Positions 56,916-64,000 of a stretch of 64,000 bases of DNA are shown piece by piece. Positions within the stretch are counted from its first letter, which is position 1, and each line of letters begins with the position of its first letter. Position numbers and translations under genes: made by a program. This DNA comes from Alectoria sarmentosa. Its lineage: Eukaryota > Ascomycota > Lecanoromycetes > Lecanorales > Parmeliaceae. The notes beneath the pieces were generated by a model. That model was not told the DNA's origin and made no database searches. It saw only the letters and a list, made by a program, of their open reading frames with translations. The stretch covers positions 124,001 through 188,000 of the forward strand of contig WOGZ01000022.1 in NCBI GenBank assembly GCA_009733775.1. Direction: 5' to 3'.

Positions 56916-58813
56916 ATGTCCAAGACGTTTTCTAAAAATGAGGTTGCCAGCCACAAAACGAAAGACGACCTTTGGTTAGCAGAGACCCCATTTTACCTTT
57001 CGATCCCGATCTGACATGGTCCTCTCTAGGGTCATTGTTGACGACGACGCCTACGACTTGACCAAATTTCAAGACGAACATCCAGGAGGCCAGAAAAGTA
57101 AGCACTTCTCACGAGTGCTCGCGGAGCGTGCGTTTGTTGACCCGCTATGCCCCAGTCCTCCAGCGGGTAGCCGGCAAGGATGCCTCGAAACAATTCTGGA
57201 AATACCATAATGAGAGCATACTCAAAAAGTACAAAGGCCAATTATTGGTCGGATCCTTAGACAGCAAGAAGAAAGAAGCTGTCCCTCCTACTCCACCTGC
57301 AACCCCACCACCAGCCGAGAAGAAGGCCGAAGCCAAAGAGAAGGTGATACCACAAGCGGAATCTGGAACCGTGGCTCCTGTCCCAGGAAAAGATGTAGAG
57401 GCGGTAAAAGAATCAATGGACCCGTATGGGGCTATGATACCCTACGCAGATCCAGCGTGGTATCAAAGCGTATGCACGATCCTATTCATGAGACCATCTT
57501 CGTGGCTGACCTTCAATTCTAGTATCACTCTCCCTATTTCAACGAGACCCACGTCGCTCTCCGCGCCGAAGTCCGCGAATGGGTCGACAATGAAATAGAA
57601 CCTTATGTTACTGAATGGGATGAAGCCAAAAAAGTACCGGATAAGATCTACAAGCAGATGGGCGAACGTGGCTACTTAGCAGGTCTAATGGGCCTACACA
57701 AATATCCTACCCAATCCACCGATCACCGAGTAAAGAGCGTGAAGCCGGAAGACTGGGACCTCTTCCACGAATTGCTTTTGACGGACGAGATATCGAGAGC
57801 AGGCAGTGGTGGTCTCGTATGGAACTTGATTGGTGGATTTGGCATCGGATGCCCTCCCGTGGTTAAGTTCGGCAAGAAGCCTCTGGTCGATCGCATATTA
57901 CCCGGCATCTTGAACGGGGACAAGAGAATCTGTCTGGCTATAACCGAGCCAGATGCTGGGAGTGATGTTGCCAACCTGACTTGCGAAGCTAAGCTTACTG
58001 AAGATGGAAAGCACTACATCGTCAACGGCGAGAAAAAGTGGATCACGAACGGTGTATGGTGCGATTACTTCACAACTGCGGTCCGAACTGGTGGTGAAGG
58101 CATGAACGGTGTCTCAGCACTGCTTATTGAGCGCGAGCATGGTGGTGTCAGCACAAGAAAGATGGATTGCCAGGGTGTATGGGCCAGTGGAACAACATAT
58201 GTGACCTTCGAGGACGTCAAAGTACCGGTGGAGAATCTGCTAAGCAAAGAGAACCAAGGATTTAAAGGTATGATCGTATTTCTCACCTTTGCAATGACGA
58301 TGCTGACGCTCTTTTCTAGTTCTCATGACAAATTTCAACCACGAACGGATAGGCATAATCATCCAATGTATTCGTTTCTCCCGCGTCTGTTACGAAGAGT
58401 CCGTCAAGTATGCTCACAAGCGCCGCACTTTCGGCAAGAAGCTCATCGACCACCCTGTCATTCGCCTTAAGCTTGCACACATGGCTCGCCAGATCGAGGC
58501 GTCTTACAACTGGTTGGAGAATCTAATCTACCAGTGCAACGTCATGCAAGAGACCGAGGCCATGCTGAAGCTTGGTGGTGCTATTGCGGGTTTAAAAGCC
58601 CAGGCCACTGTGACCTTTGAATTTTGTGCTAGAGAGGCAAGTCAGATATTTGGTGGACTCAGCTACAGCCGTGGCGGACAGGGTGCTAAGGTTGAGAGAT
58701 TATACCGCGATGTCCGAGCTTACGCGATCCCTGGTGGCAGCGAGGAGATAATGCTAGATCTCAGCATGAGACAGGCATTGAGGGTGCACAAGGCTCTAGG
58801 AATGAAGCTGTAA
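56916..58813 (+). CDS. Acyl-CoA dehydrogenase with N-terminal cytochrome b5 domain
   Basis: Flavoenzyme of acyl-CoA alpha,beta-dehydrogenation fused to a heme electron-transfer domain. Model: join(56916..56974, 57030..57097, 57156..57469, 57523..58267, 58320..58813), 559 residues. Introns are 55, 58, 53 and 52 bp. Residues 1-75 are cytochrome b5: heme His37 in DEHPGG and His60 in WKYHNE. A Pro/Lys/Glu linker follows. The dehydrogenase has RICLAITEPDAGSDVANLTC and GEKKWITNGVWCDYFTTAVR, then YAHKRRTFGKKLIDHPVIRL and YAIPGGSEEIMLDL. The end GMKL is close to, but not, a standard PTS1. It is a known fungal architecture, probably using the b5 domain as redox partner. Confidence 0.93.
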
Positions 58814-59149
58814 AGGAGATACGATATGTGTATGCTGATGTTGTCCGGTGTCTTCGGTGGCCGAAGTTCCTGGTTTGGGACAAATGCAGTGGCTGTCTAC
58901 AAATACTGAAGAATATTAAACTCTTTGAATTTACAATAAGTCTCATATTGGGCGTGATGCAAGCCTACGACTTTTCGGAGGCTTTGAAAAAGGGGCCACC
59001 AGGGCCTCGTCTTTGCGCTATAGGGCTGACGGACCGTGTCCATATTCCGCCCTTTTCCGAGCTCTCAGCTCTCAGCTCTCCTCGAAGGAGTCGAGGCTCA
59101 TAATTTAAGAACTACCAAATTTTGTGAACCTCTCACGCACTTCACGATA
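58814..59149. other. Spacer
   Basis: Promoter of the MPDU1-like gene. Nothing else seen. Confidence 0.35.
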
Positions 59150-60155
59150 ATGGACGTCCTCCGTACCACCCTCCAACCCCTCACTCACTCCCTTCCCACC
59201 CCAATCCGCGACTTCGGCATCTCGCTCCTCGGCACCCACTGCTACAAAACCATAGTCGTTGATATCGACCTCACTTCCACGCAATGCCTGAAACTCGCCG
59301 TCTCCAAAGCTCTCGGGATCGCCACAGTCGCCGGTTCCTCCGTGGTTAAAGTCCCTCAGATCATCAAACTCCTTTCTTCGCAATCTGGAGCTGGAATCTC
59401 TTTCCTCTCCTACGCCCTCGAGACTTCCGCCCTGTTGACTACCTTGGCCTACAGCGCGCGCAATGGATTTCCGTTCAATACGTACGGGGAAACAGCGATG
59501 ATCGCGGCGCAAAATGTCGTCATCAGCCTATTGGTATTGCGGTATACGGGCAAACCGGTTTTAGCAGCGGTCTTTGTGGCAGCTCTGGCGTCGGCGGGCT
59601 ATTCGCTATTCAATGAGGGCATGATAGATATGCAGACATTGACATATGCACAAATGGGAGCGGGGTTGTTGGGGGTAGCGTCGAAGTTGCCGCAGGTCTG
59701 GACGATCTATAGTGAGGGGGGCACGGGGCAGCTGAGCGCTTATATGGTGAGCGAGAGTCATGGAATTGGAGGCTGTTAGAGTGGAAGTCGTATAAATTGA
59801 AAACTGACATCCACTGTCTGCTACAGGTCTTCAATTACCTTTTTGGGAGTTTGACGAGGATTTATACGACGTTGCAGGAGGTGGACGACAAGTTGATTCT
59901 CTATGGGTTTGTGGGAGGCTTTGTGCTGAATCTTGTTTTGGCTGGTCAGATGGTGAGTCAAGCCTTTTCGCGGAGCTCGTAAGGAAATTCTTGACGCCAG
60001 ATTCATAATGACGTCTGTAGGTCTACTATTGGAATAGTCCGGCAACAGCATCACATGCAGGAGAGATTGGAGAGAAACCTGCCGGCATGGCCATGGGATC
60101 CAGCACCGGAGCCTCGACCAAAGGAAAGGGACCTACAACCCGCCGCAGAGGATAG
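59150..60155 (+). CDS. MPDU1: PQ-loop membrane protein, MPDU1 (Lec35)-like
   Basis: Multi-span ER protein needed for use of mannose-P-dolichol and glucose-P-dolichol in glycosylation (family knowledge). Model: join(59150..59746, 59827..59952, 60021..60155), 285 residues, with introns of 80 and 68 bp. Two PQ-loops are visible: VAGSSVVKVPQIIKLLSSQS and GVASKLPQVWTIYSEGGTGQ, each followed by a hydrophobic helix (LSYALETSALLTTLAYS; YLFGSLTRIYTTLQEVDD). The tail is basic and soluble, ending TTRRRG. Fungal members are of similar size. Confidence 0.92.
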
Positions 60156-60471
60156 CCAGCCTGCCGCTTCCATCATTGAAAAGTAGCATCTCATCTAACG
60201 TGTCCACCTTCCACCATTGCCTTGATAATCATCATGTTCAAAACGCTCAGCTCCAGTGAAACTCCAACTTCACACTATCCGGTACCCCTGCCTCCAACAG
60301 AATATGTACCCACCCCCCTCTTCCGGTCCGAACAACAGGCCTCACATCGCCCCACTTCGGATTCACCGGCATCACGATCCCCCCAAATGCTATCCATCCA
60401 ATGCCCGCAACCGTCCCTACATTTCCTCCATTGGGCAGCTAGCCAGCTGTTCGGCCTGCCCCATATCGGAT
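60156..60471. other. Spacer
   Basis: Convergent 3' ends. No gene seen. Confidence 0.35.
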
Positions 60472-61008
60472 CTACATATCTACTTCTTGAATCCTGACTC
60501 TGACTTCGACCTTGCCCAAAGACAGTAAATTCACAATTGCTTCCCATCCCGCTTCCCTTGTCAAGCCTACTCCTATTGCCCTGCCAACGGCAGCAATCTC
60601 TACCCTCCTCAGCCCTTCACGTTGCCAATACCGCAGCCTCTGCGGGGCATTGTAAAATGTAGTCGGAAAGGAGGGGGGTAATCCTTCCTTGTGTCGGTTT
60701 GGAAAGACACTTTGAGCCGGGGTGAGAGAGAGAGAGAAGAAGGGCGTGGGCGTGGATTTGGAGGCGGAGCTCGAGAGGGAGGGGGAAGGGGAGAGAATGT
60801 CATTTGCGGGTGGGATCTGGCTGAGAGGTTGAGTGCCATTAATACGAGGCCGACCAACAGGTTGGAATGCAGTTGAGTAATCCCATAAATAAGGGCTCAA
60901 GACCGAGTGGAGTTGGAAAACGAGCTGATGGCATGCACGAGGTGTTGGGCGCAAAGGAACATGCGATCTAATATTACAGCTGAATTTCATTGTCGATAGC
61001 TCAATCAT
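60472..61008 (-). CDS. Hypothetical protein
   Basis: A 178-codon frame from the ATG at 61008 (another ATG at 60990). The middle is Ser/Pro-rich. The last 70 residues look folded: NAPQRLRYWQREGLRRVEIA, AVGRAIGVGLTREAGWEAIV, then VEVRVRIQEVDM. No domain is recognised. The N-terminal half may include an unrecognised intron. Coding is favoured by the folded-looking C-terminus. Confidence 0.45.
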   Translation of the reverse strand: MIELSTMKFSCNIRSHVPLRPTPRACHQLVFQLHSVLSPYLWDYSTAFQPVGRPRINGTQPLSQIPPANDILSPSPSLSSSASKSTPTPFFSLSLTPAQSVFPNRHKEGLPPSFPTTFYNAPQRLRYWQREGLRRVEIAAVGRAIGVGLTREAGWEAIVNLLSLGKVEVRVRIQEVDM

Positions 61009-61432
61009 GGACAGAAAAGCACCTAGGTACAAGAAAGGAGACATAAAGACAGTTGGCATATGGGAAGATGGGCAAGAGCGAGGAGCAGAAAATGTAGAAG
61101 CCATGAAAGCTGAAGGGATCTTGAAAGCAGCAACGGAAGGAGATTTGATGGCGTTGTCAAACATACGTGCGAGACTTCTCCGTGGCCCGGTCTTGGAATA
61201 AGCCACAAAGCCTCATCATTTTCGATAAATTGTTCCTTGGTTGAATTGTGATCATATATCGCCCAAATGCAAAGTCGTTGAGGTTCCTCAGGAGCCTCAT
61301 TTCCCTCCTCATTGCCTTGGGTATATCCATTCCAATGCATCCATGCCGTCGATGTTGTGCCTGTCGCCGGCTTAAATCCGAGGAGAATCATTGATCGTTG
61401 GTATGATCTTGGAGCAGTGTGTCTCCTCGTTG
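61009..61432. other. Spacer
   Basis: Between the MED8 3' end and the hypothetical gene. Short ORFs only. Confidence 0.35.
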
Positions 61433-62191
61433 TCATTTCTTCGGCTCTTCCCCTCTTACCAAAAATCGCAGCATATCGTCCATCGATAGTGACTTTCCTC
61501 CCCCCTCTTCAGGCTTCTTATTCTCTTGACCCTCCCATTCCGCCAACCACGCACCTTCCTTGTCTTCCTTCTCACCCTCTTCCTCGTCACTCTCATCATC
61601 CATCAACCCTGTAACCACGTTCTCGACTCCACCTTCAATCTCATCGGCAGTATAATCTCCACCCCATTCATGCTTCCTCGCTTGCTCATTTGCCGCTACA
61701 CCGGCCCATTCCCACAGATCCGTGATCTCGTCCGTTCCTCTACTACCATTCTTTTTAACCACCTCCTCCCCAGCTAGACGACCTTCTTCAACCCAATCTT
61801 CAACATGTGGCTCGAATTTCTTGCGTAGTAGTTGATTGAGAACGGGCTCTTGTTCTCGACCAGGATATAATGGCAAGGGGTAGGCGACCAGGGAAGAGAG
61901 GAGAGGGCCGTGTGTGGTTAGGTGAGCGGAGACGGAAGCGAGGTTTTGGGATATTATTTGGGAGAGGGAGTGAAGCGAGGACCTAGTAAGGTTAAGCCTC
62001 CTTCATCTAGATCATGTGAGGGAGACAGATGTCGATGGGTCTGCGACATTATTGTGGGAGGCTCACCACGGTGGGAGAGGTTCTATGGTGTGGATCTGTT
62101 GTTGCAGAGAAGCCAGGGAGTTTGTGAGCTGGGCAAGGCGTTGACGAGTGTGTTCCAGTATCCTAATGTCTTGAGGCGATAGTGTTGCCAT
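61433..62191 (-). CDS. MED8: Mediator complex subunit 8
   Basis: Head-module subunit of Mediator, bridging regulators and RNA polymerase II. Model: complement(join(61433..61982, 62067..62191)), 224 residues, with an 84-bp intron that splits a Trp codon (TG|G). Marks: MATLSPQDIRILEHTRQRLA, QLTNSLASLQQQI, then LLSSLVAYPLPLYPGREQEP, LRKKFEPHVEDWVEEGRLAG and an acidic C-terminus with SMDDMLRFLVRGEEP. The start at 62191 was chosen because the first helix follows it directly. Confidence 0.9.
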
Positions 62192-62937
62192 TGCCAGCGA
62201 TTTTTGTGATTTGGTGCAGATGGAAGGGGCGAAGGAAAATTGAAGTTGGGCTCGTCTTGACTCGATGTTGTAACTTGCATTCTTCTCATCGATATGTTGT
62301 ATCTATTGGACAGATTCGGTTTGGTGTCGACGACCAAGGCTGTCCGCGTTGCCCGAGTTTCATTGTATGTGTGTGAAATCCAGCCTTGATGCACTTGATT
62401 TCTGAAGCCAATTGGAGAACCGGCGCTTCAAGCATTAGGGGCTATCAAAATTATTTCTGCAATTCGAATTAAATATGAAGTTGAGTAGCTTTCAAACGAC
62501 TTCTGAGTTGCAACTCCAGACCTGCAACTATACTACTACTTCAAAGGCTAAGTATTTCGCCGTATCATAAACGCGCCCTAGAGTAGCATTTTATTCGAAT
62601 ATCAACAAAGCGCTATTGGCTGTCGCCGTTGGTTTCATATCAGTTATTGCCATCGTGCTTTCGTTCTGGTAGCATGAACATAATGACTTTTTCTAGCTTT
62701 GAAGGCAAGTTCATAAGGTTTCAACATCGCCATAAATAAGACGCCTGAATCTAAATTGGCAACCCATACGGACACTTAAGTTGTATCAAGGCAATGCTAA
62801 TGCTTCTCTGGTCACTATAGTATGGTACAACACATCCGCGTATCTAATTGGGCCCTTGGCCATCAGCTGGTGGGTAATAATCTAGGATACAAGACGATGG
62901 GATGGCGGTCGAGAGAGCTTCTCAATCCTCGCCGTGC
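62192..62937. other. Spacer
   Basis: MED8 promoter and RPN2 3' flank. No gene seen. Confidence 0.35.
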
Positions 62938-64000
62938 TCACTCATCGTCAGAATGGTATTCGAATTCATGCGGCACTTCTGCGTCCTCTTCCCCTTCACC
63001 GCCCTCATCAAGCGCGGTCAACACCCCAGCGGCCTCGGCTGCACCGGTTGCTTCCCTACTAGCCTCTCCTTGAGCCATTGCAGCATCAACTCGATCTTGT
63101 AATGTAACTGGTGTGGCAGCGGGCTGAGCGGGTTTTTTAGCTTTCTTCATCTCCAAGAGCGTCTTTGGCTCTGAAGGCTTGGTGTCGTTCAGCAGTATCA
63201 CACCACCGGTAGGCTTCTTGACAGGCTCGTAGCGTTCATCCGGGAAGCTGACGAATTTGAGCTGTGCCGGTAGTACTCGCGACATATTCTCGAGGCCGAA
63301 GCCCACTTTTTCCTTCTCCATCTTCTTTTTCAAGCCTTCAGGCTTGTCGGATTCCTTGGCTTCTTCCTCCTCTTTCTTCTCGCCATCGCCCTCGGTCTTG
63401 ACAGCGGGCTCGTCAGTATCCATCTTGTCCCCTGCATATGCCTTTGGCGCGGTCGGGGTCTGGTCGATGTCCATGCTCTCGCGTCTCTGCTGCTTTTCTT
63501 TCTTCTGCGCTCTACGCTTTGCTTGGGCCGTTGTCGAGAGCACGGCGGTCTTGACCTTCTCTGGGGCGTCCTCCGTCTTGGTTTCTTGCTCTGGAGGATA
63601 GTCAAACAGACTAGGTCGAGTCGCACTGTGAAATTTGAAGTTGGGCACATCTAGGTCTTGGTCCAGACCGATGACTGAAGTTGGAGTGAAGCTGAGAGAT
63701 AAGAAATGGGTGAGAGGGAACCAGTACCAGTACTGTGTGAAGACTGCCATTCCAACAATACCAGCCATGTTCAGATTCCCCGTCTGGGTCTGAAGACTGA
63801 TCGTGCAGTTCCGGCCACCAGCGTCAATGATGCCCAAGGAGATAGCGCTGCCAAACTTGGTCATGGCATCTTCATGTCGGTCGCCGATGGCCTTTTGCAA
63901 AGTCTTTCGAATTGTGCCGACCTTCGGGTTCATAGCCTCGTTTTGCTGTACCATGATCATAGAAAGGGCAATGAGTGCCCCTTGACGCACGAAGTCGGTT
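62938..64000 (-). CDS. RPN2: 26S proteasome regulatory subunit RPN2 (PSMD1), partial
   Basis: C-terminal part of the largest base subunit of the 19S regulatory particle, a ring scaffold for ubiquitinated substrates. The gene runs off the right edge of the window; about 354 residues are visible and no start is present. The segment DFVRQGALIALSMIMVQQNE is a characteristic PC-repeat region, followed by VGTIRKTLQKAIGDRHEDAM, FGSAISLGIIDAGGRNCTIS and MAVFTQYWYWFPLTHFLSLS. A highly charged Lys/Glu-rich insertion follows, then VLPAQLKFVSFPDERYEPVK and the acidic end EFEYHSDDE. Coordinates are a partial 5' end (beyond 64000). Confidence 0.95.
   Translation of the reverse strand, partial: TDFVRQGALIALSMIMVQQNEAMNPKVGTIRKTLQKAIGDRHEDAMTKFGSAISLGIIDAGGRNCTISLQTQTGNLNMAGIVGMAVFTQYWYWFPLTHFLSLSFTPTSVIGLDQDLDVPNFKFHSATRPSLFDYPPEQETKTEDAPEKVKTAVLSTTAQAKRRAQKKEKQQRRESMDIDQTPTAPKAYAGDKMDTDEPAVKTEGDGEKKEEEEAKESDKPEGLKKKMEKEKVGFGLENMSRVLPAQLKFVSFPDERYEPVKKPTGGVILLNDTKPSEPKTLLEMKKAKKPAQPAATPVTLQDRVDAAMAQGEASREATGAAEAAGVLTALDEGGEGEEDAEVPHEFEYHSDDE

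Noticed and set aside
1..64000. tRNA genes
   Set aside because: No B-box-like GGTTCGAnnCC with a matching A-box was found by eye. A covariance search was not possible.

Overview
The window looks like nuclear DNA of a filamentous ascomycete (Pezizomycotina). Genes are intron-containing, and most introns are 46-84 bp with GT...AG ends and CTRAY-type branch points. Gene content is fungal: a GPI-anchored lysophospholipase, a cytochrome b5-acyl-CoA dehydrogenase fusion, F-box proteins, SPT5, MED8, RPN2 and a CAB4-type enzyme. No bacterial operons, rRNA, tRNA or CRISPR were seen. The class (Leotiomycetes or Dothideomycetes, for example) cannot be fixed by eye.

Layout. 1-4.0 kb: a frameshifted F-box gene and a secreted lysophospholipase. 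4.0-12.7 kb: a bZIP regulator between two repeat-rich gene deserts of more than 3 kb. 12.7-16.3 kb: an intact SMP-30/gluconolactonase gene beside two decayed enzyme genes, a short-chain dehydrogenase and an alpha/beta hydrolase. 16.5-18.8 kb: EVE-domain (THYN1-like) and N-terminal methyltransferase genes, tail to tail. 18.8-22 kb: a relic zone with a perfect 32-bp inverted repeat and an F-box-like remnant. 22-26.1 kb: aldehyde dehydrogenase and MFS transporter. 27-32.2 kb: 1-Cys peroxiredoxin and a Kelch/BTB-like protein. 32.5-36.7 kb: a single-pass membrane protein with tandem repeats in its tail, and a hypothetical gene. 37.6-44 kb: SPT5 and a patatin-type lipase. 45.4-53.1 kb: alpha/beta hydrolase, coiled-coil protein, WD40 (DCAF7-type) protein and pantetheine-phosphate adenylyltransferase. 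53.9-64 kb: F-box protein, cupin, cytochrome b5-acyl-CoA dehydrogenase, MPDU1-like PQ-loop protein, a hypothetical gene, MED8 and the C-terminal part of RPN2.

The main discovery is a family of six unusually long introns of 143-157 bp. They lie in six unrelated genes (EVE protein, aldehyde dehydrogenase, MFS transporter, alpha/beta hydrolase, coiled-coil protein, F-box protein). They share a 5' block, a central imperfect hairpin bounded by TTGAG/CTCAA-like ends, and a 3' block around the branch point (GCAATRCTGACTCC). They behave like introner-like elements, i.e. introns that multiply as mobile units. A seventh, more diverged candidate lies in the EVE gene. All splice models were read by eye, and every exon set closes to a whole number of codons.
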